Of a stretch of DNA of 37,913 bases, positions 18,192-25,663 are shown one piece after another. A model generated the notes under the pieces. That model was not told the DNA's origin and did no database searches. It saw nothing but the letters and a program-made list of their open reading frames with translations. The position numbers were made by a program, and so were the translations under genes. This DNA is from JAOZTV01 sp965371805. Lineage in GTDB: Bacteria > Acidobacteriota > Aminicenantia > UBA2199. The number at the start of each line of letters is the position of its first letter. Position 1 is the stretch's first letter. The stretch lies in assembly GCA_965371805.1 (NCBI GenBank), contig CBDUZW010000053.1, positions 1 to 37,913 of the forward strand, in the 5' to 3' direction.

Positions 18192-18923
18192 TTACATTCC
18201 GCCTCTTTTTAAAGTCATCTTTTCTACTTTTTTGTATACTGCTGGAACTGTAAATGTACCTGCCGGTGCATCCTTTTTAGAAATTTCTAAGACATTGTTT
18301 TCAACTTTGATTTTCATACCCATCATATCCATGGTCATTACCATTTTTACAACATAGCCTTCAATCTTCTTCATTTCCTCAATAACATTGCTACTTGTTT
18401 TACCTGTTGACATCATCATATTTCCCAGATATTCAGCAGAGATCTTTTTCCAGTCAAAAGGAACATCGGTTGAAGCAGACATTTCCATATTCATCTTCAT
18501 GTCCATACCCATAGTTTTCATAGTCATTATTCCTGTGAATCCCTTTGTATTCCAGTTACCTACCTTTTCAGTTTTTCCATTTGGAGTGACTTTCATAGTC
18601 ATTGATTTTAACATAGTTTCCATAGGTCCTTTTGCAGCTTCTGGAATATATTTTGAAATATCCAATGGTAATTTCATTTCAACATATGTTTTTGTACTTG
18701 GATATACAATCAACATAATCTTTTTTTTACTATCTACGATAGTAGTCTGTCCATCTGTTACATTTGCATAAATACCATCTCCGATCCACAATTTCTGGAT
18801 AACTGTTGTTGCAGGTTGCCCCATGATAGAAGGAGTTTTTGTCTCCTGCTTTACAAAATAATCAGCATTTAAAGCTGAAAATACAAATAATACCATTAAA
18901 CTTAATAAAATTAATTTTTTCAT
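18192..18923 (-). CDS. Exported DUF4412-like protein, paralogue 2
   Basis: This 243-residue protein has a clear signal peptide (MKKLILLSLMVLFVFSALNA, cleavage after about residue 20). The mature protein is beta-rich and methionine-rich, with KLWIGDGIYANVTDGQTTIV, then IVDSKKKIMLIVYPSTKTY, WNTKGFTG, and a final FTVPAVYKK. This is the DUF4412 arrangement, whose function is unknown. Met-rich stretches (MTMKTMGMDMKMNMEMSAS and a similar one near residue 195) are notable and might bind copper or other soft metals (inference only). The ATG at 18923 has AAGGAG five to six bases upstream. It is paralogous to the adjacent 17348-18109 gene. Confidence 0.8.
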   Translation of the reverse strand: MKKLILLSLMVLFVFSALNADYFVKQETKTPSIMGQPATTVIQKLWIGDGIYANVTDGQTTIVDSKKKIMLIVYPSTKTYVEMKLPLDISKYIPEAAKGPMETMLKSMTMKVTPNGKTEKVGNWNTKGFTGIMTMKTMGMDMKMNMEMSASTDVPFDWKKISAEYLGNMMMSTGKTSSNVIEEMKKIEGYVVKMVMTMDMMGMKIKVENNVLEISKKDAPAGTFTVPAVYKKVEKMTLKRGGM

Positions 18924-18985
18924 AATTTCTCCTTTTTATGTAAATATTATTATATCATATTATTATTAAAAAAAGTCAAGCCATC

Positions 18986-19014
18986 TTGTTAATTTAACTA
19001 AAAAATGATAATAT
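18986..19014 (+). promoter_or_regulatory. Promoter giving a leaderless pseudopilin-lpxB operon transcript
   Basis: TTGTTA (18986-18991), 17-base spacer, TAATAT (19009-19014), then exactly six bases to the ATG at 19021. There is no Shine-Dalgarno sequence, so the transcript would begin at the start codon. Confidence 0.5.
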
Positions 19015-19020
19015 TCCCTT

Positions 19021-19458
19021 ATGAAAACTTTTATACTATTTAAAGATTATAGTAAACCAAATAGAGCCAAAATATCTGGTTTTACTCTGATTGAAATAAT
19101 TTTTGTAATGGCTATAGTTGGAATTCTTTCTGCAATTATCATTCCTAATTATTCAGGATCAATAAAAACCTCCAAAGAGTCCGTACTCAAAGAAAACCTT
19201 TTTATTCTAAGAGATTGTATATCGAAATTTTATTTTGATAAAAAAAGATACCCTACCTCCCTTGAAGATTTAGTAACAATGAATTATTTAAGAGATATCC
19301 CATTTGACCCTATTATAAAAAAAAAGAAATGGAAACTGATCCATTTTGAACCTGTAGATATTGAAGATTATGATCCCGAGATATCTGAAGGAATTATTGA
19401 TGTTAAATCACTTGCTTCCGGTACGACATCTTCCGGAGAAAAGTATGAAGACCTTTAA
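19021..19458 (+). CDS. Type II secretion/type IV pseudopilin, GspG-like
   Basis: This 145-residue protein has a prepilin N-terminus: a basic leader ending SG/FTLIEIIFVM, with peptidase cleavage after Gly 20, Glu at mature position 5, and a hydrophobic helix AIVGILSAIIIPNYS. The globular part contains FYFDKKRYPTSLEDLV and IPFDP, as in GspG-like pseudopilins, and a C-terminal segment GIIDVKSLASGTTSSGEKYED typical of the same group. It heads a tight operon and overlaps the next gene by 14 bases. No secretin or assembly ATPase lies in the window, so the machinery it belongs to is encoded elsewhere. Confidence 0.85.
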   Translation: MKTFILFKDYSKPNRAKISGFTLIEIIFVMAIVGILSAIIIPNYSGSIKTSKESVLKENLFILRDCISKFYFDKKRYPTSLEDLVTMNYLRDIPFDPIIKKKKWKLIHFEPVDIEDYDPEISEGIIDVKSLASGTTSSGEKYEDL

Positions 19459-19951
19459 AGGAATTATGATTATACCTGCTATAATGATAGTGGGGATTTT
19501 TGCAATTTTAACCATTAGAGCAAATACAATTTGGGATCTGGAAATAAAAAGAGAATTGGAACAGGAATTGATCTTTAGAGGAAAACAATATGTGTATGCA
19601 ATTGAAAAATATAATAAAAAAAATAATAATATACCATTAAAAGATTTTGATACTCTATTTGAAAAGAGATTTATTAGACGACTATATACCGAACCTTTGA
19701 GTGAAGATGGAAAATGGAAAATAGTCATGCGAAAAAACCAGGCAGGCAGCCGTGGAGGCAAACTATTGATAGTTCCTGAAGAGCTTCTCTCAGTTTATAT
19801 TTCTAAAGCAAAAATAATTGGTGTGTGTTCAGCAGCTGACGATGTGGGTTATTACGAATACCGGACAAAAAAAAACTATAATGAATGGGCTTTTTTTGTG
19901 GGTGCTAAAGAAGATAAAGCAATGCCCGAAATGGAATTTGTAAAAGAATAA
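19445..19951 (+). CDS. Pseudopilin-like minor protein lacking the prepilin cleavage motif
   Basis: The start is ATG 19445, six bases after GGAG (19435-19438), inside the end of the preceding pseudopilin gene. The 168-residue product has an N-terminal helix (GIMIIPAIMIVGIFAILTI) but no G/FTLIE motif. ELIFRGKQYVYAIEKYNKK and RRLYTEPLSEDGKWKIV match a recurrent family found beside GspG-like pseudopilins, in which the first part mimics pilin helix 1. A cysteine-containing C-terminus (residues about 115-168) is unassigned. It presumably works with the neighbouring pseudopilin (inference). Confidence 0.75.
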   Translation: MKTFKGIMIIPAIMIVGIFAILTIRANTIWDLEIKRELEQELIFRGKQYVYAIEKYNKKNNNIPLKDFDTLFEKRFIRRLYTEPLSEDGKWKIVMRKNQAGSRGGKLLIVPEELLSVYISKAKIIGVCSAADDVGYYEYRTKKNYNEWAFFVGAKEDKAMPEMEFVKE

Positions 19952-19954
19952 CTA

Positions 19955-21121
19955 ATGTTTAAAATTAATTCAAAGACCAAAAATAGAGAAATATTTATCC
20001 TTTCCGCAGAAAACTCTTCTGAGAAATATGGTTCATTAGTTATTGATGAGTTTAAAAAGAATAATTCTAATTATAATTTCTTCGGAATTGGAGGAAATCA
20101 ATTAAAAAAAAGTGGCGTTGAAATAATTTTCAATAGCAGGGATTTATCAATAGTAGGAATCATTGAAGTCTTGTCCAGTCTAATAAAATTAAAAAAATTA
20201 ATGAATTTTATTATTAAAGAGATAAAAAAAAGAGAATGTAAAACTGCGATTCTTATAGATTATCCTGATTTTAATTTAAGATTATCAAAAAAATTAAAAA
20301 AAGCAGGCATTTCAGTTTATTACTATATCAGCCCCACTGTTTGGGCATGGAGATATTCAAGAGTAGAACAGATAAAAAAATATATAAAAAGGATTTTTAT
20401 TATTTTTCCATTTGAGAAGAAGATATATGAAAAAGAAAATATCCCCTATACATATACTGGACACCCAATAGTTTCAAAAGTTTTTCCTTCAGAGACAAAA
20501 TTAGAATTCTTCAAAAGGGAACATATTAAAAAGGAGAAGGTGGTAACACTTCTGCCGGGAAGCAGGTTATCTGAAATCAATTTTCATCTAATTACAATGT
20601 TGGAATCAATTGTCTTATTAAAAAAAAAACATAATATAAGAATTTTTCTGCTTCTTGCAGAAACAATTGATGAAAAAGAAATTCTAGACAAAACACAAAA
20701 ATTCCCGGATTTGGATATTACAATTTATAAACAGAAAATTGGCTATTCATTAATTAGTAATTCTGATTTGGTAATAAGTACCAGTGGTACATCAAATCTT
20801 GAAATTGCATTATTAGGAGTCCCTTTTGTTTCAATATATAAAGTAAATAAACTTTCATATTTTCTGGGAAAGAGTTTTTTGAAAATTGATCTTTATTCTA
20901 TTGTTAATATTCTTTCTGGCAAAAAAGTAATCTCAGAATTAATTCAGAATGATATGACTCCAGAAAAAATTTACAAAGAATCAATTAAAATAATAGATGA
21001 TAAAGAGTTTGTAAATAAAATGCTGATTGAATTTAAAAAAATGAAATTATCATTAATTCAGGACGAAGATCCCTCTTCAATAATATATAAAACAATATCA
21101 AAAGAAATCGAGGAAAATTAA
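19955..21121 (+). CDS. lpxB: Lipid-A-disaccharide synthase
   Basis: This GT19 enzyme of 388 residues condenses UDP-2,3-diacylglucosamine with lipid X in lipid A synthesis at the inner membrane. The family pattern is clear: FFGIGGNQLKKSGVE, SIVGIIEVL, IDYPDFNLRL, YYISPTVWAW, FPFEKKIYEKENI, YTGHP, LLPGSRLSEI and TSGTSNLEIALLGVP. The usual N-terminal GEASGD is AENSSE here, an unusual divergence with the Glu and one Ser kept. It starts three bases after the pseudopilin-like gene and ends one base before the GTG of the YitT-like gene. Its presence implies a lipid A-bearing outer membrane. Confidence 0.92.
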   Translation: MFKINSKTKNREIFILSAENSSEKYGSLVIDEFKKNNSNYNFFGIGGNQLKKSGVEIIFNSRDLSIVGIIEVLSSLIKLKKLMNFIIKEIKKRECKTAILIDYPDFNLRLSKKLKKAGISVYYYISPTVWAWRYSRVEQIKKYIKRIFIIFPFEKKIYEKENIPYTYTGHPIVSKVFPSETKLEFFKREHIKKEKVVTLLPGSRLSEINFHLITMLESIVLLKKKHNIRIFLLLAETIDEKEILDKTQKFPDLDITIYKQKIGYSLISNSDLVISTSGTSNLEIALLGVPFVSIYKVNKLSYFLGKSFLKIDLYSIVNILSGKKVISELIQNDMTPEKIYKESIKIIDDKEFVNKMLIEFKKMKLSLIQDEDPSSIIYKTISKEIEEN

Positions 21122-21122
21122 A

Positions 21123-22013
21123 GTGAAACTTATCAAAGAAGAATTAAACAAAAAATTATGGCCATGGCTGCTAATCACAGCCGGTTCTATTCTTGCAGCT
21201 GGTGGATATGTATTATTTATACTCCCATTTGATATGATTGAAGGGGGGGTTACAGGAGTTGGAATCATCTTTAGACATATAACCGGCAAACCTATTGTAG
21301 GTCTTACATCAATTATAATTACAGCTTTTGTGTTTATAATTGCAATAAAAATTTTAGGAAAAGGGTTTGGAGCAAAGTCTATCTATGCTACAATTTTAAT
21401 GAATATCCTTATAGATTTTTTTACAATACTTAATATATCAATTGGTTTAGAAAAATCTGATATATTACTGGCAGCATTTTACGGTGGTGCCTCAGTTGGA
21501 GTAGGATTAGGAATGATTTATTTCTCTGGAGCATCAACTGGAGGATCAGACGCCTTTGCACAAATATTATGGAGACTAAGAAGAATACCAATAGGTAGAA
21601 CTCTAATAATTGTCGATATAATCGTTCTTAGTATAGCAACCATGATATTTATCCCATTAAAGAGCATAATGTATTCAATGATATTTATTTATATTGAAAT
21701 AAAAGCAATAGATATGGTGCTTAACGGATTAAGAGCTAATCAGAGAATTATGATAGTTACTGATGAACTTGAAAATATGAAAACACAAATTTTTTCCAGC
21801 CTTAGAAGAGGATTAACTATTTTTAAAGCAATAGGTGGTTATTCCGGCAGAGAACGATTTATGATTACCTCTGTTGTGCCTAAAAAAAGTATCCCTGAAT
21901 TAAGAAGAATAGTTGCAGCGGTTGATCCAAAAGCTTTTGTAATAATTCAAGATATACATCAGGTATATGGAGAAGGGTTTGAGCCACTTCCAAATAGCAT
22001 AAAAAAAAAATAA
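21123..22013 (+). CDS. YitT-family membrane protein with C-terminal DUF2179
   Basis: This 296-residue protein starts at GTG 21123, with GAGG at 21110-21113 nine bases upstream. It has five to six hydrophobic helices (residues 12-195), with GGVTGVGIIFRH and GASTGGSDAFAQIL, the duplicated motifs of the YitT/DUF161 family. The cytoplasmic C-terminal domain (residues 205-285) with RGLTIFKAIGGYSGRERFMI and DPKAFVIIQDIHQVYGEGFE is DUF2179. The family's function is not firmly established. It is co-transcribed with lpxB and the sigma factor gene. Confidence 0.88.
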   Translation: MKLIKEELNKKLWPWLLITAGSILAAGGYVLFILPFDMIEGGVTGVGIIFRHITGKPIVGLTSIIITAFVFIIAIKILGKGFGAKSIYATILMNILIDFFTILNISIGLEKSDILLAAFYGGASVGVGLGMIYFSGASTGGSDAFAQILWRLRRIPIGRTLIIVDIIVLSIATMIFIPLKSIMYSMIFIYIEIKAIDMVLNGLRANQRIMIVTDELENMKTQIFSSLRRGLTIFKAIGGYSGRERFMITSVVPKKSIPELRRIVAAVDPKAFVIIQDIHQVYGEGFEPLPNSIKKK

Positions 22014-22020
22014 CCTATAT

Positions 22021-22581
22021 ATGTATGAAGATATAAAAAATGAAATATTTCATAAAAAGCTCTTAAAAAGAGATAAACCATCATTTAAAAAACTATATGA
22101 AACTTTTAAAATTCCTTTATACAAATTATTATTTTCAATAATAAAAAATGATGAAAAAACTGCAGATATAATTCAGGATACATTTATTAAAGCAATTAGA
22201 AAAATCAACCAATTAAAAGACATAAACAGAATTGAGTATTGGCTCTATAGAATAGCTGTAAACTCTGCATTAAATCTTCTTCATAAAGAGAAAAGACTTC
22301 TCTTTAAGGGCGAAAATATTGATTTATTATCAGATAAATCAGTTGCAGAAAAATTTTTAAGATTCAGAAACAATAATAAAGAGGATAATTATTATTTATT
22401 ATTGGAATTAATTGAAGAACTACCATTGAAATATAAGATAATTATCACTTTTAAATATATTGATAATTTAAAAGAATTTGAAATCAGTGAGATTTTGAAT
22501 ATTCCTGTAGGAACAGTTAAATCAAGATTAAGCATAGCAAGAAATAAATTAAAGGAAAGACTGGCGGATCAATATATTTGA
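22021..22581 (+). CDS. ECF-type RNA polymerase sigma factor
   Basis: This 186-residue sigma factor contains region 2 (about residues 22-92: FKKLYETFKIPLYKLLFSII, then IIQDTFIKAI and WLYRIAVN) and region 4 (about 128-182: ELPLKYKIIITFKYIDNLK, FEISEILNIPVGTVKSRLSI). There is no region 3, which is the ECF architecture. It ends the lpxB operon, seven bases after the YitT-like gene. No anti-sigma factor with the expected single helix follows. Instead a convergent PP2C phosphatase gene ends 17 bases away, which hints at control by partner switching or by transcription. It may direct an envelope or pilus regulon (inference). Confidence 0.85.
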   Translation: MYEDIKNEIFHKKLLKRDKPSFKKLYETFKIPLYKLLFSIIKNDEKTADIIQDTFIKAIRKINQLKDINRIEYWLYRIAVNSALNLLHKEKRLLFKGENIDLLSDKSVAEKFLRFRNNNKEDNYYLLLELIEELPLKYKIIITFKYIDNLKEFEISEILNIPVGTVKSRLSIARNKLKERLADQYI

Positions 22582-22598
22582 ATATAGAATAGAATTTT

Positions 22599-24248
22599 TT
22601 ATGAATCAGAGTTCTCAAATTTTATAATCATAAAGGTAACATCATCTATAAAACTTGCTTTTTTTGTGAAATTTTTTAATTCAGAAATAATCACTTCTTT
22701 AATTTTTTCTGCCGACAATTCTCTATTTTGTTTAACTATATCTATTAATAACTCAATTGAAAACTCTTCTTCACTACTGTTTTCGGATTCAATAACACCA
22801 TCTGTATAAAGAACAATAATATCGCCATTAATCAGTTCTTTATTGTGTATTTCATAAGGAACATCAGGAAACATTCCGAGTACCAGAGTTCCTTCATCCA
22901 GGCTTATTGCTTTATCCTCACGAATTATAAATGGAGCATTATGACCAGAATTAATGTATTTTATACATTTCTTATTGGTATCAATTACAGCAGTGAAAGA
23001 TGTAACATATAGGTTTGGGTCAGTTGTTTTTGAAATAAGTTCATTTAATTCAGTTATGGTTTTTAGAATATTTTTATTTTTATTTGTAAGATATGTAAAA
23101 TTTGTCCTGAAGATAGCCATCAATAAAGAGGCAGGAACTCCATGACCAGAGATATCATTTATAGTATAAACAGTTTCATTTTCATTTAATTTAATAATAT
23201 CATAATAATCTCCACCAACTTCTGACGATGTGATATTGACAAAAGCAACATCAATATTTGGGATTATAATTTCGTCTTTCAGTAAAAAAGATTGTTGAAT
23301 TTCCCGAGCAATCTGAAGTTCTTTTTCAATTTTTTCTTTCTCAATTAAGTGCTCATACAATTCAAATTTTTCTATTGATATCGCAGCAAAGACAGAGAGA
23401 CCTTTTATAATAAATGACATCTCATTTGAAATTATATTTTTTAAATCTATCTCTATAAAACCAATTGTTTTTTTTTGGGTTCTAAGAGGAAATACTGCAG
23501 TTTTATTTCCAATATATGTATCGTTAAGTCCCTTATTTTTCTTCCCGCCAATTTTTTCTTTATTTTTTGAAATAAGATTATAACTTTTTCCTTTTGAATG
23601 AACAAATACAGTAATCTCTATTGGATCTATAAGACTGATAATAATATTCTTTAAAATTTCTAAGACGTCATCTGGACTTTGTGAAGACGAAATTCCTTTT
23701 GCTAATTCAAGTAGCTGGTCCTTATTTTTTGTTTCCTGTGTAACTTTATTAAAAAGAAGTGCATTATGCATCGGAATAGTAATGAAACCACTAATATATT
23801 TTAATATTTTCAGGTCATCCTCATTAAATTCATCTGTTTTTTTATTTATTGCCTCGAGGACTCCAAGCAGTTTATTACCCATTACTACAGGAACACCAAG
23901 AATTGATCTTGTTTTAAAATCAACTTTCTTATCAATTTTTGAATTAAACCTACTATCCTTATGACAATCATTTATCAAGACACTTTCACCTGATTCAGCT
24001 ATCCATCCAGCAATCCCCTCCCCTTTTCTTAAAACTACTTTTTTTAAAACCTCGCTTTTATCGCCAGCAACTACTTCAAAATATAGTTCTTCCCGTAAGT
24101 GATCATATAAAAAAAATGATGCTCCTTCGCAATCCAGATAATTCTTTGTTTTTTCAGCTATCTTGTTCAAAAGTAGTTTAAAGTCCAATTCAGAATAAAG
24201 TTCAATGAACTCCTCTCTAAACAATTCTTCTCTTTGTTTATGATCCAT
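22599..24248 (-). CDS. GAF-domain PP2C-type (SpoIIE/RsbU-like) serine phosphatase
   Basis: This 549-residue signalling phosphatase has an N-terminal GAF domain at about residues 20-160 (CEGASFFLYD, RKGEGIAGW, RSILGVPVV). A second, weaker GAF-like region lies at 175-300. A helix (EKEKIEKELQIAREIQQSF) leads into the SpoIIE-type PP2C domain (330-545), with metal-binding motifs SSEVGGDYYD, DISGHGVPASLLMA, INSGHNAPF and LYTDGVIES. Such enzymes dephosphorylate anti-sigma-factor antagonists. No STAS or HATPase partner is in the window. It converges with the sigma factor gene and diverges from the AmpG-like gene. Confidence 0.9.
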   Translation of the reverse strand: MDHKQREELFREEFIELYSELDFKLLLNKIAEKTKNYLDCEGASFFLYDHLREELYFEVVAGDKSEVLKKVVLRKGEGIAGWIAESGESVLINDCHKDSRFNSKIDKKVDFKTRSILGVPVVMGNKLLGVLEAINKKTDEFNEDDLKILKYISGFITIPMHNALLFNKVTQETKNKDQLLELAKGISSSQSPDDVLEILKNIIISLIDPIEITVFVHSKGKSYNLISKNKEKIGGKKNKGLNDTYIGNKTAVFPLRTQKKTIGFIEIDLKNIISNEMSFIIKGLSVFAAISIEKFELYEHLIEKEKIEKELQIAREIQQSFLLKDEIIIPNIDVAFVNITSSEVGGDYYDIIKLNENETVYTINDISGHGVPASLLMAIFRTNFTYLTNKNKNILKTITELNELISKTTDPNLYVTSFTAVIDTNKKCIKYINSGHNAPFIIREDKAISLDEGTLVLGMFPDVPYEIHNKELINGDIIVLYTDGVIESENSSEEEFSIELLIDIVKQNRELSAEKIKEVIISELKNFTKKASFIDDVTFMIIKFENSDS

Positions 24249-24254
24249 ATATTC

Positions 24255-24283
24255 ATAATAATTGAATATTTTTTTTTTGTCAA
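24255..24283 (-). promoter_or_regulatory. Consensus promoter of the PP2C gene, leaderless
   Basis: On the minus strand TTGACA (24283-24278) and TATTAT (24260-24255) are separated by 17 bases, and six bases follow before the ATG at 24248. This is a near-perfect promoter with no space for a ribosome site. Its -35 overlaps the -35 of the divergent ampG promoter. Confidence 0.75.
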
Positions 24284-24306
24284 TAAGATCAATTTCAGGT
24301 TATAAT
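24277..24306 (+). promoter_or_regulatory. Promoter of the AmpG-like gene, leaderless
   Basis: TTGTCA (24277-24282), 18-base spacer, TATAAT (24301-24306), then five bases to the ATG at 24312. The predicted start of transcription falls on the start codon. Confidence 0.7.
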
Positions 24307-24311
24307 ATAAA

Positions 24312-25571
24312 ATGGATACAAAAAAAAGTGAATTTTGGAAGTCTGTATGGAACAGGCGAATGTTGATTTGTATTTTTACCGGCTTTACATCTGGACTACC
24401 CTTATATATTCTGATTTCATTGCTACCAGCCTGGATGCGTTCAGAGGGATTAAGTTTGAAAAATATTGGGCTTTTTGCATTAATTGGAATTCCCTATACC
24501 TGGAAGTTTTTATGGGCACCTTTTATGGATAAGTTTGCCCTGCCTTTTTTTGGGAGAAGACGTGGATGGATGCTTGTATCACAGCTAGCTTTGATATTAT
24601 CAATTGCAAGTTTTGGGTTTTTTGATCCAAAAAATTCTTTAATAAATATCGCATTTATAGCTTTGCTTGTAGCTTTTTTCAGTGCCAGTCAGGATATCGT
24701 TATAGATGCATATAGGAGAGAATTACTCCCTGATAATGAACTGGGATTTGGAAATTCTATCCATGTAAATGCATACCGGATATCTGGTCTTATTCCAGGT
24801 TCACTTGCATTAATCCTTGCAGACTTCATGGAATGGAAGTTGGTATTCTTTATAGTTGCTGCTTTTATGGGAGTTGGAATTATCCTAACACTTTCTATAA
24901 AGGAACCTGAATTATTATCAAAACCGAGATCCCTTACTGAAGCAGTTGTAGAACCATTTAAAGAGTTTATTAATAGGAAAGGATTAAAGGAAGCCTTATT
25001 GATGCTTTCTTTTATGTTTCTATATAAGATAGGTGATAATATGGCTACTGCATTAGCAACACCATTTTATCTGGATATGGGTTTTACTCTATCTGAAATA
25101 GGATTAATAGCTAAAAATGCAACTCTCTGGCCAGCCATTATTGGTGGCATCTTAGGTGGTTTATTAATGATTAAGATAGGAATAAACAGAGCACTTTGGT
25201 TATTTGGTTTTGTACAAATATTTACAATATTGGGTTTCGTATTTCTTTCTCAGGTAGGCAATGATAAAATTGTTTTAGCGATAGTTATAAGTTTTGAATA
25301 CCTTGGAGTTGGTCTCGGTACTGCTGCCTTTGTAGCTTTTATTGCAAAATCCACTCATCCAAAGTACACTGCTACTCAACTTGCGCTATTTACTGCTTTT
25401 GCTTCATTGCCAAGAACGTTTGCCAATTCAGTTGTAGGTTTTATAATAGAATCTGTTGGATGGACCTATTTTTTTATTATATGTACAATCCTTGCAATTC
25501 CAGGAATTATACTACTATTCTGGGTTGCTCCATGGAATGAAAAAATAAAGGAAGTATCTATATCAAATTAA
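24312..25571 (+). CDS. ampG: AmpG-like MFS permease (anhydromuropeptide import)
   Basis: This 419-residue major facilitator has about 12 helices. AmpG hallmarks are visible: an early FTGFTSGLPLYIL, PYTWKFLWAPFMDKF with GRRRGW, and SASQDIVIDAYRRELLP. AmpG proteins import N-acetylglucosaminyl-anhydromuropeptides released during peptidoglycan turnover, for recycling in the cytoplasm. No ampD, nagZ or beta-lactamase gene is adjacent. The gene has no Shine-Dalgarno sequence. A promoter five bases upstream suggests a leaderless mRNA. The AmpG assignment rests on motifs. Other MFS clades (acetyl-CoA-transporter-like) are close relatives. Confidence 0.85.
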   Translation: MDTKKSEFWKSVWNRRMLICIFTGFTSGLPLYILISLLPAWMRSEGLSLKNIGLFALIGIPYTWKFLWAPFMDKFALPFFGRRRGWMLVSQLALILSIASFGFFDPKNSLINIAFIALLVAFFSASQDIVIDAYRRELLPDNELGFGNSIHVNAYRISGLIPGSLALILADFMEWKLVFFIVAAFMGVGIILTLSIKEPELLSKPRSLTEAVVEPFKEFINRKGLKEALLMLSFMFLYKIGDNMATALATPFYLDMGFTLSEIGLIAKNATLWPAIIGGILGGLLMIKIGINRALWLFGFVQIFTILGFVFLSQVGNDKIVLAIVISFEYLGVGLGTAAFVAFIAKSTHPKYTATQLALFTAFASLPRTFANSVVGFIIESVGWTYFFIICTILAIPGIILLFWVAPWNEKIKEVSISN

Positions 25572-25628
25572 ATACTGAAGAGAAATATTTAATTTAAAAT
25601 AAAAAAATAAAAACAATTTAAAATAATA

Positions 25629-25657
25629 TTGAATTTTTTATATTTTTTATCTATAAT
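25629..25657 (+). promoter_or_regulatory. Promoter of cheV, leaderless
   Basis: TTGAAT (25629-25634), 17-base spacer, TATAAT (25652-25657), then six bases to the ATG at 25664, and no Shine-Dalgarno sequence. Confidence 0.7.
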
Positions 25658-25663
25658 TAAAAA

